A stretch of 38,577 nt of DNA from NCBI GenBank assembly GCA_903850735.1, contig CAINMN010000002.1, positions 1 through 38,577 of the forward strand, given 5' to 3'. Numbering within the stretch: the stretch's first letter is position 1; every line of letters begins with the position of its first letter. Source of the DNA: an uncultured Burkholderiales bacterium (GTDB lineage Bacteria > Pseudomonadota > Gammaproteobacteria > Burkholderiales > Burkholderiaceae_C). Positions 10,494-21,996 of this stretch are shown here, in pieces. The notes beneath the pieces were generated by a model. The model did no database searches, was not told where the DNA came from, and saw only the letters and a list, made by a program, of their open reading frames with translations. Position numbers and translations under genes: made by a program.

Positions 10494-11108
10494 GTGAATC
10501 GACGTGACTTTAACGTGCGAATGCTGGCCGTGGGCGCGGTGGGTCTTTCTGCCACACGCACAGTGTTGGTGGTCGGCGATTCGCTCAGTGCCGAGTATGG
10601 CCTGCCGCGAGGCACGGGCTGGGTGGCGTTGCTGGGTCAGAAACTGGAGAAAGAGCGGCCCACCTGGCGCGTGGTCAATGCCAGCATCAGCGGCGACACC
10701 ACGGCGGGCGGGCGCTCCAGGTTGCCGGTGTTGCTCACCCAGCACCAACCCGCCGTGGTGGTGATTGAACTCGGTGGCAACGATGCCCTGCGTGGCTTGC
10801 CGCTGGAGATGACGCGCAGTCACCTGCAAGCCATGGTTCAGGCCTGCCAAAGCGCCGGCGCCAAGGTGCTGCTGCTGGGCATGCAAGTGCCGCCCAATTA
10901 CGGGCCCGATTACAGCGCGCGCTTTGCCGACACTTTCACCCAAGTGGCACAGCAACACAAAGCGGGTCTGGTACCCTTCTTCCTCAAAGGCATTGCCGAC
11001 GTGCCCGATGCCCAGCGTTGGTTCCAGGCCGATCGCATCCATCCCAACGCTGAGGCGCATCCGAAGATGCTGTCCAATGTCTGGCCCGAATTGAAAAAAC
11101 TGTTGTGA
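10494..11108 (+). CDS. SGNH/GDSL-type arylesterase, TesA-like
   Basis: VLVVGDSLSAEYGL (block I), VNASISGDTTAGG, ELGGNDALRG, and C-terminal RIHPNAEAHP. Likely GTG start giving (M)NRRDFNVRM...; exact start uncertain. Confidence 0.9.
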   Translation: MNRRDFNVRMLAVGAVGLSATRTVLVVGDSLSAEYGLPRGTGWVALLGQKLEKERPTWRVVNASISGDTTAGGRSRLPVLLTQHQPAVVVIELGGNDALRGLPLEMTRSHLQAMVQACQSAGAKVLLLGMQVPPNYGPDYSARFADTFTQVAQQHKAGLVPFFLKGIADVPDAQRWFQADRIHPNAEAHPKMLSNVWPELKKLL

Positions 11109-11115
11109 GTTCCCT

Positions 11116-12192
11116 GTGAGTGTTCAAATTCTTCCTGCCCCCGAGGCCCTGGCACGGCTGGCCATTCCGTTGGGGCAAGCCGGTGGCTTCAGCACGGTGA
11201 TCGACGCGCGCAGCGAAGACGAGTTCGCCCACGACCACTTGCCGGGTGCCGTCAACTGGCCCTCGCTGGACAATGCCCAGCGCATTGTGGTGGGCACGAT
11301 GTACAAACAGGTCAGCCCGTTTGAAGCCCAAAAACGGGGGGCCGCCATGGTGGCGGCCAACATTGCGCAACACATCGAGCGCCATGTGCTGGACTTGCCC
11401 AAATCCTGGCAGCCCTTGGTTTATTGCTGGCGTGGCGGCAAGCGCAGCGGCTCACTGGCCTTGGTGCTGGGCCAAATTGGCTTCAAGGTGACGCTGATCG
11501 AAGGCGGCTACAAAGCCTACCGACACGCCATGCTGCTGGACTTGCCGCAACGCGTGGCACCCTTGCAATGGAGGGTGATTTGCGGCCCCACAGGCTCTGG
11601 CAAGACCCGGCTGCTGCAAGCCTTGCGCGCCGAAGGCGCACAGGTGCTGGACCTGGAAGACCTGGCCTCACACCGCAGCTCCGTGCTGGGCTTGATCCCC
11701 GGCCAGCCACAGCCCAGCCAGAAACATTTCGACACGCTGGTGTGGGATGCCTTGCGCCAGTACGATCCCAGTCGACCGGTCTATGTGGAATCGGAGAGCC
11801 GCAAGGTGGGCAACCTCACCGTGCCCGAGCCCTTGATGCTGGCCATTCGTTCCAGCCCCTGCTACGCGCTCGAGCTGAGCGAAGACGAACGCGTGGGCTT
11901 GCTGCTGGAGGACTACGATTTCTTTGTCAAGGACCGTGCGTTTTTCAGCCAGAGGCTGGACGCATTGACGGAGTTGCGTGGCAAGGCTGTGGTGCAGAAG
12001 TGGCAGTCGCAAATCGCAGCGGGTCAGATGGATGCAGTGGTGCGCGACCTGCTGCTGACCCATTACGACCCGACCTATGCGTCGTCCCTCCAACGCAATT
12101 TCTCGCAATCCGGCCAGGCCACACCCCTGCGTGCTGACAACCGCAGCCCCCAGGCCATGCAGGCCCTCGCCCGTCAACTGGTGACCCTCTAA
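11116..12192 (+). CDS. mnmH: tRNA 2-selenouridine(34) synthase
   Basis: Rhodanese domain with DEFAHDHLPGAVNWPSLDNAQR and VYCWRGGKRSGS, followed by a P-loop GPTGSGKTRLLQAL; 358 aa. Confidence 0.94.
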   Translation: MSVQILPAPEALARLAIPLGQAGGFSTVIDARSEDEFAHDHLPGAVNWPSLDNAQRIVVGTMYKQVSPFEAQKRGAAMVAANIAQHIERHVLDLPKSWQPLVYCWRGGKRSGSLALVLGQIGFKVTLIEGGYKAYRHAMLLDLPQRVAPLQWRVICGPTGSGKTRLLQALRAEGAQVLDLEDLASHRSSVLGLIPGQPQPSQKHFDTLVWDALRQYDPSRPVYVESESRKVGNLTVPEPLMLAIRSSPCYALELSEDERVGLLLEDYDFFVKDRAFFSQRLDALTELRGKAVVQKWQSQIAAGQMDAVVRDLLLTHYDPTYASSLQRNFSQSGQATPLRADNRSPQAMQALARQLVTL

Positions 12193-12193
12193 C

Positions 12194-12231
12194 CCGTCAT
12201 GGCGCGCCCCTTCGGGGACTTGCCATGACGG
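12194..12231. terminator. candidate bidirectional terminator or hairpin between convergent mnmH and metC
   Basis: Perfect 10-bp inverted repeat CCGTCATGGC (12194-12203) / GCCATGACGG (12222-12231), with a nested CCCC-TTC-GGGG hairpin (12207-12217). No clear U tract on either side. Confidence 0.5.
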
Positions 12232-12238
12232 AAAGGGC

Positions 12239-13450
12239 TTAGGAGAAGGCCAAGGCCATGGCTTGCTGGAGGTCCGCTTGCAAGTCAGGCACCTCTTCCA
12301 GCCCGATGCACAAGCGCACCACCATGCCGGGCTTCAATTGGGGCGAAAGCAAGCGCCTGGCGCTCTTCAAGTTGTAGGGCATGACCAGGCTCATCGGGCC
12401 GCCCCAGCTGTAGCCCAGCTTGAACAAACGCAGCCGCTCGCAAAAGGTGTCGACCTGCGCTGCGCTGTAACGCGCATCGATGACCACGCTGAAAATGCCC
12501 GCCGCCCGTCCCTTTCCGTCAGTTCCACCACACACTTGTCGCCAATGCGCATGGCCGGGTGCGCCCGGCACGGCGGGGTGCAAGACCTGCGCCACCGGGG
12601 CCTGCTGTGCGCACCAAGTGGCCAAGGCGCGTGCCGCTTGGTCCTGAGCGTCATAACGCAAGGGCATGCTGGCCAAAGACCGCAACACCATCTCCGCATC
12701 GTTGGCGCCCACGCCGGTGCCTAAACGCATGTGCGTCAATTTCAAGGCCTGCGCCAATGCATCGCTGCGTGTGGTGAGGCTGCCCATGAGCACGTCGCCA
12801 CCGCCGCTGGGGTATTTGGTCAAGGCATGCACCGTCATGTCCACGCCCAAGGGCTCGGCAGCGCCTGGCTGCAAATCAAAGGCATTGAAGGCCAGCCCTG
12901 CCCCCCAGGTGTTGTCCAACACGCACAACACGCCCTTCTCTCGACAGGCTTGGACCTGCGCGATCAAATCCGGGAACTCCATGGTCACCGAGCCCGGCGC
13001 TTCCAGCCACACCAGGCGGGTCTGCGCGCCAATGCGCTGGCGCAGGTCGTCCACATTCAGCGGGTCGTACAGCTGGTAGCGAATGCCCCAGCGGGTGAGC
13101 TCGTGCTCGGCCAGCGCTTTGTTGGGGGCATAGGCGTTGTCGGGGATCAGCACCTCATCGCCGTGCTGCAGCAACGCCAAATTGGCATGGGCAATGGCCG
13201 ACAAGCCGCTGGGGACCAGCAAGGTGTGAACGCCGCCCTCGAGTGAAGCGAGGCGCTCTTCCAGCGTGAAGGTGGTGGGGGTGCCGTGCAGGCCGTAGGT
13301 GTAGCCTGTCTTGCGCATCCAGTCCCGGCTGCGCACGGCAGCCATGTCGGGAAAGATGACGGTGGACGCCTTGAAGACGCCCCCTTGGGGGGCTTCAAAG
13401 TCGGTGGGCGCCCGGTACGGGTGGTGAATCAGGTCGGTGCTGCGTTTCAT
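12239..13450 (-). CDS. metC: cystathionine beta-lyase (Cys/Met metabolism PLP enzyme)
   Basis: TGYTYGLHGTPTTFTLEERLASLEGG, LDNTWGAGLAFNAFDLQ, PLP-lysine region HALTKYPSGGGDVLMG. Confidence 0.9.
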   Translation of the reverse strand: MKRSTDLIHHPYRAPTDFEAPQGGVFKASTVIFPDMAAVRSRDWMRKTGYTYGLHGTPTTFTLEERLASLEGGVHTLLVPSGLSAIAHANLALLQHGDEVLIPDNAYAPNKALAEHELTRWGIRYQLYDPLNVDDLRQRIGAQTRLVWLEAPGSVTMEFPDLIAQVQACREKGVLCVLDNTWGAGLAFNAFDLQPGAAEPLGVDMTVHALTKYPSGGGDVLMGSLTTRSDALAQALKLTHMRLGTGVGANDAEMVLRSLASMPLRYDAQDQAARALATWCAQQAPVAQVLHPAVPGAPGHAHWRQVCGGTDGKGRAAGIFSVVIDARYSAAQVDTFCERLRLFKLGYSWGGPMSLVMPYNLKSARRLLSPQLKPGMVVRLCIGLEEVPDLQADLQQAMALAFS

Positions 13451-13477
13451 GGCGCCATGGTAGCGCCGAATCGCCGC

Positions 13478-14002
13478 TCAGACCTTCCACTTCTCCAGCA
13501 ACTGCGCCGGGCGCAGGCTGTCATAGCCTTCGAACGGCTGGTGAATCCAGGGGTTGGTGGGCAAGAAATCCACCGAATAGTCGGGCATGAAGCCCGACAC
13601 GCCTTTGGTCCAGATGACGGCACTGCGCAACTCCGTGATGGGCGCGTAGTTGGTCTTGAGCATTTGCACCACAGCCTTCAAGGTGTGGCCCGAGTCGGCC
13701 AGGTCGTCCACCAGCAACACCTTGCCGGCAATTTCGCCTTTGGGCGTGGTGATGTAGCGGGCAATGTCCAGGTGGCCTTGCACCGTGCCGGCTTCGGCGC
13801 GGTAAGAGCTGGTGGACATGATGGCCAGCGGCTTGTCGAAGATGCGCGACAAGATGTCGCCAGGGCGCATGCCACCGCGCGCCAGGCACAGGATGGTGTC
13901 GAACTCCCAACCCGACTGGTGAATTTTCAGCGCGAGTTTTTCAATCAGGTTGTGGTACTCGTCGTACGACACATACAGGTGTTTGCCATCTTCAGTCAGC
14001 AT
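13478..14002 (-). CDS. phosphoribosyltransferase (Gpt/HPRT-like)
   Basis: PRPP-binding motif VLLVDDLADSGHTL, plus LCLARGGMRPGDILSR; 174 aa. Confidence 0.88.
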   Translation of the reverse strand: MLTEDGKHLYVSYDEYHNLIEKLALKIHQSGWEFDTILCLARGGMRPGDILSRIFDKPLAIMSTSSYRAEAGTVQGHLDIARYITTPKGEIAGKVLLVDDLADSGHTLKAVVQMLKTNYAPITELRSAVIWTKGVSGFMPDYSVDFLPTNPWIHQPFEGYDSLRPAQLLEKWKV

Positions 14003-14038
14003 CTGGGTTTTCCTTTGAAAGACAAGGTTCGAAAAAAA

Positions 14039-15397
<1,359 letters not shown>

Positions 15398-16543
15398 TTA
15401 AAGGGCCTGAACGACCCACTGGCCCGCCGCTTCGACCAGCTCACGGTCGCAGTCGAACTCGTCGACTTCGCTCTCATGGCCGGGCAACACGCAAACCACG
15501 GTTTCGCCCAGGCCGCGCAATCGGGCAATGGCGGCACGGCAAGCAGCCGATTCGCTCCAGGGCGCACGAATGGCTGCGCGCAAGGCCGGCTTGGGCGTGG
15601 CGCCCACCAGGGCTTTCAGGTCGAGGCTAAAGCCCACGGCCGGGCGCTTGCGCCCGAACACGGCACCGACCTCGTCATAGCGGCCACCGCGCACCAGGGC
15701 ATCGCCCGAGCCAACGGCGTAAATCGCAAAACGCGGGCCGCTGTAGTAGGCATAGCCACGCAGGTCCGCCAGATCAAAACTGACCGTGGCTTCCAGATGC
15801 GAGGCCAGCCAAGCCAGTTGGTCCAGGGCCACCAGCGCTTCGGGCCAGGCGGACAGGGTTGTGCGCGCCTGCGTCAGCACCTCGGTGCCGCCGTAGGCTT
15901 GCAACAGGGACAGCAAAGCATCGCGTGTGGCGGGCGGAAAATCGGCGGTCAACTGTTGCAACGCACTGGCGTCCTTGGTGGCCAGGGCGCGCACCAGGTC
16001 GGCTTGCTGTGCGGCGGACAGCTTCAGCGGGCTCAGCAGGCAGGGCACGATGCGGGCATCGCCCAAATCAACCACCAACTCGGTCATGCCCGCGGCCTTG
16101 AGGCCTTCCAGGGCAAGCTGCAAGGCTTCGAGGTCGGCTTCCAGGCCACCATGGCCATAGATTTCCGCGCCAAACTGCAGGGGCTCGCGGGAAGCGTAAG
16201 GGCTGTCTGGGCGGGTGTGCAGCACCGGGCCGCAGTAGCACAGGCGGGTCATGCCCACGCGGTTGAGCAAGTGCGCATCGATGCGCGCCACCTGGGGCGT
16301 GGTGTCGGCACGCAAACCCAGGGTGCGCCCTGAGAGCTGGTCCACCAGCTTGAAGGTTTGCAGGTCCAGGGCACTGCCTGTGCCCGTCAGCAAGGATTCC
16401 AGGTGCTCCAGCAGCGGCGGCATCACCAGCTCATAGCCGTAGCCACGCGCCGTGTCCAACCAGAGGCGACGAAGTTCTTCGATGCGACGAGCCTCAGAGG
16501 GCAAGACATCGGCAATGTGATCCGGCAGGACCCAAGCAGACAT
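15398..16543 (-). CDS. hisZ: ATP phosphoribosyltransferase regulatory subunit
   Basis: HisRS-like catalytic fold without anticodon domain: [61 protein letters not shown]. Lies next to purA. Confidence 0.92.
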   Translation of the reverse strand: MSAWVLPDHIADVLPSEARRIEELRRLWLDTARGYGYELVMPPLLEHLESLLTGTGSALDLQTFKLVDQLSGRTLGLRADTTPQVARIDAHLLNRVGMTRLCYCGPVLHTRPDSPYASREPLQFGAEIYGHGGLEADLEALQLALEGLKAAGMTELVVDLGDARIVPCLLSPLKLSAAQQADLVRALATKDASALQQLTADFPPATRDALLSLLQAYGGTEVLTQARTTLSAWPEALVALDQLAWLASHLEATVSFDLADLRGYAYYSGPRFAIYAVGSGDALVRGGRYDEVGAVFGRKRPAVGFSLDLKALVGATPKPALRAAIRAPWSESAACRAAIARLRGLGETVVCVLPGHESEVDEFDCDRELVEAAGQWVVQAL

Positions 16544-16601
16544 GTGAATAGGGGGAGACGGTTAAAACAGAGATTTTACCGGGCTTCTCGAGGCTTACAC
16601 C

Positions 16602-16793
16602 TCAGCCGAGAAACCAAATCAGGCCCAAGCCCATCAAAATGGCGCACAGACCGAAAAAGCGGATCTGTCCGTCCTCCAGTTGCAACACTTGCAAAAACAT
16701 GCGCCGCCAGCCGTCTGGCGAGGCGAAGGGCATCAGCCCTTCGATCACCAGCACCAGCCCCAACGCTGTCCAAAGCGTGTCGGAGTCCAGCAC
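16602..16793 (-). CDS. DUF2065 family small membrane protein
   Basis: 63 aa: MLDSDTLWTALGLVLVIEGLMPFASPDGWRRMFLQVLQLEDGQIRFFGLCAILMGLGLIWFLG. Two hydrophobic segments and conserved position beside hflC. Confidence 0.88.
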   Translation of the reverse strand: MLDSDTLWTALGLVLVIEGLMPFASPDGWRRMFLQVLQLEDGQIRFFGLCAILMGLGLIWFLG

Positions 16794-16802
16794 GCCGCCA
16801 AC

Positions 16803-17708
16803 TCAGTTTTTGGCGGGCGCAGGCGCGGTGGCACCTCCGCTGCTGCGCATGCTCTTGAAGAAGTCGCTCGAAGGGTCGACCACCATCACATCGCTCTTCT
16901 TGCTGAAGGTGGATTTGTAGGCTTCCAGGCTGCGGTAGAACTGCGCAAATTGCGGGTCTTTGCCAAACGACTCGGCATAGATGCGGGCGGCTTCGGCGTC
17001 GCCCTGCCCCTTGATCTTCTGGGCATCGCGGTAGGCATTGGCCACCGTCACTTCGCGCTGGCGATCGGCATCGGCGCGAATCTTTTCGCCTTCGGCGGCC
17101 CCCATGGAGCGCAACTCGTTGGCCACCCGTTTGCGTTCGGCTTCCATGCGGCGGTAGACCGATTCGGTGATGGTGTCCACATAGTCGGCGCGGGTGATGC
17201 GCACGTCCACCACATCAACGCCCCAGGGCTTGCTGCCCCGCACGCGTTCTTGCACTTCGGCCTTGACGTCTTGCATCAAGGCTTCGCGCTTGAGTGACAA
17301 CAACTCTTTCACCGTGCGCTTGTTGATTTCTTCCTGCAAGGCGTTGCGCACCACACGGCTCAACTGTTGGGCGCCAGCGCGCTCGTCCAAGCCTACGTTG
17401 CGGATGTACTGCGAAGGTTCGGTGATGCGCCAGCGCACATACCAGTCGATCACCATGCGCTGCTTTTCAGCGGTGAGCATGGGCTCGGTGTCGGCGTTGT
17501 CCAGCGTCAGCAGCCGCTTGTCGATGTACGACACATTCTGGAAAGGCGGCGGCAGCTTGAAATTCAGGCCGGGCTGGGTGATCACTTCCTTGATTTGACC
17601 CAAGGCATAGACAACACCAAACTGGCGCTGGTCCACCACAAAGATGGTGGAACTGAGCAAAGCCAAGGCGACCAGTGCAGAGGAAATGTAAAGACCGATT
17701 CTGTTCAT
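16803..17708 (-). CDS. hflC: protease modulator HflC (SPFH/band 7)
   Basis: STIFVVDQRQFGVVYALGQIKEVITQPGLNFKLPPPFQNVSYIDKR...; adjacent to hflK. Confidence 0.96.
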   Translation of the reverse strand: MNRIGLYISSALVALALLSSTIFVVDQRQFGVVYALGQIKEVITQPGLNFKLPPPFQNVSYIDKRLLTLDNADTEPMLTAEKQRMVIDWYVRWRITEPSQYIRNVGLDERAGAQQLSRVVRNALQEEINKRTVKELLSLKREALMQDVKAEVQERVRGSKPWGVDVVDVRITRADYVDTITESVYRRMEAERKRVANELRSMGAAEGEKIRADADRQREVTVANAYRDAQKIKGQGDAEAARIYAESFGKDPQFAQFYRSLEAYKSTFSKKSDVMVVDPSSDFFKSMRSSGGATAPAPAKN

Positions 17709-17723
17709 GTTCAGGGCTCCTGC

Positions 17724-19037
17724 TCAACGACCGTCGCGGTCACGTTGGCGGCCATCACGCGCGCGGATGTCCGCGCCCGCAGCAGGGCTGGCGGGTGCGG
17801 TGGAATTGCTGCTGTCCGCGGCACTGGCTGGCGCCGCTGCGCCTTGCTGGGCCGTCATCTGAATGATCTTGTCCAGGGGCAAATACAACAGGTTGGCGCC
17901 CTGCTTGGACTCCACCATGACCTTGGTGACGTTGCTGTACATCTGCTGCATGGCATCGATGTACATGCGGTCGCGGGTCACCTGCGGGGCCTTTTGGTAC
18001 TCGGTCAGCAAGGACTTGAAGCGTTGCGCATCACCCTGGGCCTGCGCCACGATGCGTGACTTGTAGCCTTCGGCCTCTTCCTTGAGGCGCGAGGCCGTGC
18101 CCACCGCACGCGGGATCACGTCGTTGGCATAGGCTTCGGCCTCGTTTTTGGCGCGCTCGCGCTCTTGGCCGGCCTTGAGCACATCGTCAAATGCGGCTTG
18201 CACTTGCTCGGGCGGACGCACGCCGCCTTGTTGCAAGTTGATGCCGACCACCTCAATGCCCACCTGGTAGCGGTCAAGGATGGTTTGCATGATGGCCCGC
18301 ACGCGCGGCCCGATCTGGTCGCGCTCTTCGGAGAGTGCGGAGTCCATGCGCATTTTGCCCACCACCTCGCGCACCGCGGTTTCAGCCGCTTGCACCACGG
18401 CGTCGGTGGGGTTCTTGCTCTCGAACAGGTAAGCCCTGGCGTCGGTCAGGCGGTACTGCACCGCGAACTTCATTTCCAGGATGTTCTCGTCTTCGGTCAG
18501 CATGGCCGACTCGCGCAGGCCGGTGGCTTTGATGACGGCGTCACGGCCAATGTCGATGGAGCGGATTTGCGTCACAAACACCAACTCGTGGCGTTGGACC
18601 GGGTAAGGCATGCGCCAGTTGAAGCCGGCGCCCACCGTGCTGTGGTAGCGACCGAACTGGGTGATCACGGCTTGCTGGCCTTCTTGGACGATGAAAAAGC
18701 CGGTGCCCAGCCAAATCAGCGCCGCAATGGCGGCAATCACGCCCAAGCCGAGCTTGGCGCCCTTCATGCTGGGCTGAAAGCCACCGCCGCCGCCCGATCC
18801 GGGTGGGCTGCCATGGCCTGAGCCCCCTCGCCCGCCGAGCAATTTGCCCAGCTTTTGGTTGAGGTCGCGCCACAATTCATCCAGGTCGGGCGGTCCCGCC
18901 TGGGGCGAGCGGCCAGGGCGCTGCGGTTCACGCGGCGGCTCGCGCGGCGGTTCTTGCTGAGATTGGCCCGTTGGTGGCGGGGTGCCCGAAGAGCCATCGT
19001 CGCCACGGCCCCAGCGGCCATCGTTCAAATTGAACAT
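17724..19037 (-). CDS. hflK: FtsH protease activity modulator HflK
   Basis: FNLNDGRWGRGD N-terminus, Gly/Pro-rich linker, single TM then FIVQEGQQAVITQFGRYHSTVGAGFNWRMPYPVQRHELV. Start set at 19037; the track start at 19109 adds a poorly supported extension. Confidence 0.95.
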   Translation of the reverse strand: MFNLNDGRWGRGDDGSSGTPPPTGQSQQEPPREPPREPQRPGRSPQAGPPDLDELWRDLNQKLGKLLGGRGGSGHGSPPGSGGGGGFQPSMKGAKLGLGVIAAIAALIWLGTGFFIVQEGQQAVITQFGRYHSTVGAGFNWRMPYPVQRHELVFVTQIRSIDIGRDAVIKATGLRESAMLTEDENILEMKFAVQYRLTDARAYLFESKNPTDAVVQAAETAVREVVGKMRMDSALSEERDQIGPRVRAIMQTILDRYQVGIEVVGINLQQGGVRPPEQVQAAFDDVLKAGQERERAKNEAEAYANDVIPRAVGTASRLKEEAEGYKSRIVAQAQGDAQRFKSLLTEYQKAPQVTRDRMYIDAMQQMYSNVTKVMVESKQGANLLYLPLDKIIQMTAQQGAAAPASAADSSNSTAPASPAAGADIRARDGRQRDRDGR

Positions 19038-19113
19038 GCCACGGATTTTGGCGAGCCCCCAGGATGTTGGAAACCGAAGTTTGTCGTTCATCTGAAGCAA
19101 GTTTTTCATTTAA

Positions 19114-20331
19114 TCAGCCATTGTGCCTAAATGTGGGGCCGGAATCGGTGCCATTCCCGGGTTCCATGACATTTTGTGGGTCTTCTTCAAATTCATAGGC
19201 CGCCACGCCCGCCAAAGCCCGCTGCGACAGGGCCTCCCGCAGGGCCGAGAGGCCATCGCCATGGGCTGCGCTGACAAAAATGCGGGGAACAGGCCGCCCG
19301 TCGACCTCGTAATCGTCTTGCAAGCGCTGGGGCAAGCGTTCTGCCGGCAAGGCGTCCATTTTGTTGAACACCAACAATTGCGGCACATCGGCGGCGCCAA
19401 TGTCGGCCAGCACCGCTTGCACCTGTGCCATTTGCTCCGGAAAGTCCGGGTTGGCCGCGTCCACCACATGCAGCAGCAAATCGGCTTGGGCCGCTTCCTG
19501 CAAGGTGGCCTCGAAGGCATCCACCAGGGTGTGCGGCAAATCACGGATGAAACCCACCGTGTCGGACAACGACACCGAGCGACCGCGCCCTTCCTTGTCA
19601 CCCAGGTAGAGCTGCCGGGTGGTGGTGTCCAGGGTGGCAAACAGCTGGTCGGCCGCGTACGTGCGGGCCTTGACCAGGGCATTGAACAGCGTGGACTTGC
19701 CCGCATTGGTGTAGCCCACCAGCGAGATGCCAAAGTTGTCGCGCCGGTTGCGCTGGCGTCGTTGGGTCGAGCGCTGCCGTTTGACCTTTTCCAGGCGCTC
19801 GCGGGTGCGTTTGATGGACTCGCCAATCATGCGCCGATCCAGCTCGATCTGGGTTTCGCCCGGACCACCGCGCGTGCCGATGCCGCCGCGCTGGCGCTCC
19901 AAGTGCGACCAGCGGCGAACCAGGCGCGTGCTGAGGTATTGCAAACGCGCCAGTTCCACCTGCAACTTGCCCTCGTGGCTGCGCGCACGCTGGGCAAAAA
20001 TTTCTAGAATCAACAAGGTGCGGTCGTTCACCGGCAAGCCCAGGTGACGCTCCAGGTTGCGCTGCTGGGCCGGGCTCAGGGACTGGTCAAAGAGAATTTC
20101 GGTCGCGTTGACCTCGGCCGCCTTGGCCTTGATTTCATCGGCCTTGCCGCTGCCCACAAACAAGGCAGGATCTGGCGCCTGACGCTTGCAGGTCAGTCGC
20201 GCCACAGGGGTCAGGCCCGCGGTGCTGGCCAATTGCGCGAGCTCTTCGAGCTCGGCATCGAAATGGGGCAGCCCCAAGTCCACCCCAACGAGCAGAGCGT
20301 TGGCCGTGGCGGGGGATGTGGAATCGATCAA
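19114..20331 (-). CDS. hflX: ribosome-associated GTPase HflX
   Basis: GTPase motifs [31 protein letters not shown]; HflX domain [28 protein letters not shown] start overlaps the hfq stop (TTGA). Confidence 0.96.
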   Translation of the reverse strand: MIDSTSPATANALLVGVDLGLPHFDAELEELAQLASTAGLTPVARLTCKRQAPDPALFVGSGKADEIKAKAAEVNATEILFDQSLSPAQQRNLERHLGLPVNDRTLLILEIFAQRARSHEGKLQVELARLQYLSTRLVRRWSHLERQRGGIGTRGGPGETQIELDRRMIGESIKRTRERLEKVKRQRSTQRRQRNRRDNFGISLVGYTNAGKSTLFNALVKARTYAADQLFATLDTTTRQLYLGDKEGRGRSVSLSDTVGFIRDLPHTLVDAFEATLQEAAQADLLLHVVDAANPDFPEQMAQVQAVLADIGAADVPQLLVFNKMDALPAERLPQRLQDDYEVDGRPVPRIFVSAAHGDGLSALREALSQRALAGVAAYEFEEDPQNVMEPGNGTDSGPTFRHNG

Positions 20332-20576
20332 GACTCGGTGGGCTCAGCGCCTTCAGCGGCACTGAAATTCACCGCACGCCCCGGCACAATGGTGGAGATG
20401 GCGTGCTTGTAAACCATTTGCGTCACCGTGTTGCGCAGCAGCACGACATACTGGTCAAACGACTCGATCTGGCCTTGCAGCTTGATGCCATTGACCAAGT
20501 AAATGGACACCGGCACATGCTCACGGCGCAGCAGGTTCAGAAAAGGGTCCTGCAGGAGTTGGCCTTTGTTGCTCAC
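20328..20576 (-). CDS. hfq: RNA chaperone Hfq
   Basis: [68 protein letters not shown] at 20576 gives the canonical (M)[10 protein letters not shown] start; the track ORF starts at 20594. Confidence 0.97.
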   Translation of the reverse strand: MSNKGQLLQDPFLNLLRREHVPVSIYLVNGIKLQGQIESFDQYVVLLRNTVTQMVYKHAISTIVPGRAVNFSAAEGAEPTES

Positions 20577-20645
20577 GATATTCTCCGTGTTCAAAAATGT
20601 GTGAAGAAGCTCTCACCTTACCACAGGCAAGATGCCGGGGTTGGC

Positions 20646-21977
20646 TCAGTCGTCTTTGTAGGGGTTATGCGAGGTTTTCATCTCGATGCGCAAGGGCGTG
20701 CCTTCGAGCTTGAATTCCTTGCGGAAACGCCCCTCGAGGAAGCGCTTGTAGGCATCGGTCACATGCTCCAGCGAATTGCCATGTACCACGATGACCGGCG
20801 GGTTCATGCCCCCCTGATGGGCGTAACGCAGCTTGGGGCGGAACATGCCTGCGCGTTTGGGAGACTGGAACTGAACGGCTTCCAGCAGCAAGCGGGTCAG
20901 CACCGGCGTGGACATTTTGCACATGGCCGAGCGGTGCGCCTGGTTCATGGAGTCCCACAAAGGGCCCAGGCCCTGACGCTTGCGCGCCGAGATGAAGTGC
21001 ATCTTGGCAAACTTCAGGAAAGACAGGCGGGTTTCAATGGAGCGCTGCAGCAGCTCGCGCTGGTAATCGTCCACCGCGTCCCATTTGTTGACCGCCAGCA
21101 CCACGGCACGGCCACTCTCCAGGATGTACCCGGCAATGTGCGCATCTTGGTCGGTCACGCCCTGGGTGGCGTCCAGCAACAGCAAGACCACATGGGCTGA
21201 CTCGATGGCCTGCAAGGTTTTGACCACCGAAAATTTCTCAATGGCCTCAAAGACTTTGCCCTTGCGGCGCAAGCCAGCGGTGTCAATCAGGTCGTAGCGC
21301 TGGCCGTTGCGCTCCAGGGGCACGTGAATGGCATCGCGCGTGGTGCCCGGCATGTCAAAGGCCACCAGGCGCTCTTCACCCAACCAGGTGTTGATCAGGG
21401 TGGATTTGCCCACATTGGGGCGGCCGGCCACGGCCAGGCGAATGACGCCGTCCTCGGCCTCGGCCTCGTCTTCTTGTTCATCCAGGTGCAAAGGCTCGAG
21501 GGCCATCTCGACCATGCTGCGAATGCCCTGCCCGTGAGCCGCCGAGACGGGCAACACTTCGCCCAAGCCCAGCTCATAAAACTCGGCCAGCTGCGCGCCC
21601 TCGCGCATGCCCTCGGCCTTGTTGGCCACCAGCAAACAAGGCTTGCCCAGACGGCGCAGGTAATTGGCGATGTCATGGTCCTGGGCCGACAGGCCCTCGC
21701 GCGCATCGACCACAAACACCACAATGTCGGCCTCGGCCACCGCTTGCTGGGTTTGGCGCGCCATTTCTTTGTAAATGCCCGCGCTGGCATCGGGCTCGAA
21801 GCCCCCGGTGTCAATGACGATGAACTCGTGTTTGCCCAGACGCGCGTTGCCGTAATGGCGGTCACGGGTCAAGCCCGCGAAGTCCGCCACGATGGCGTCA
21901 CGCGTCTTGGTCAGCCGGTTGAACAGCGTCGATTTGCCCACATTGGGGCGCCCCACCAGGGCCAGAACAGGTTTCAC
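20646..21977 (-). CDS. der: ribosome biogenesis GTPase Der (EngA)
   Basis: Two tandem G domains: [17 protein letters not shown] and [22 protein letters not shown]-terminal KH-like domain. Confidence 0.98.
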   Translation of the reverse strand: MKPVLALVGRPNVGKSTLFNRLTKTRDAIVADFAGLTRDRHYGNARLGKHEFIVIDTGGFEPDASAGIYKEMARQTQQAVAEADIVVFVVDAREGLSAQDHDIANYLRRLGKPCLLVANKAEGMREGAQLAEFYELGLGEVLPVSAAHGQGIRSMVEMALEPLHLDEQEDEAEAEDGVIRLAVAGRPNVGKSTLINTWLGEERLVAFDMPGTTRDAIHVPLERNGQRYDLIDTAGLRRKGKVFEAIEKFSVVKTLQAIESAHVVLLLLDATQGVTDQDAHIAGYILESGRAVVLAVNKWDAVDDYQRELLQRSIETRLSFLKFAKMHFISARKRQGLGPLWDSMNQAHRSAMCKMSTPVLTRLLLEAVQFQSPKRAGMFRPKLRYAHQGGMNPPVIVVHGNSLEHVTDAYKRFLEGRFRKEFKLEGTPLRIEMKTSHNPYKDD

Positions 21978-21996
21978 AAATCAGGCCTTGGATGCA

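Noticed and set aside
12226-12521. 12-mer TGACGGAAAGGG after the mnmH-metC hairpin, repeated in inverted orientation inside metC (12510-12521)
   Set aside because: Many 12-mer matches are expected by chance in a 38-kb window, and flanking sequence does not extend the match.
18925-18960. Short imperfect 12-bp tandem repeat in hflK (EPPREPPREPQ)
   Set aside because: Explained by the known low-complexity Pro/Gly-rich N-terminal region of HflK.
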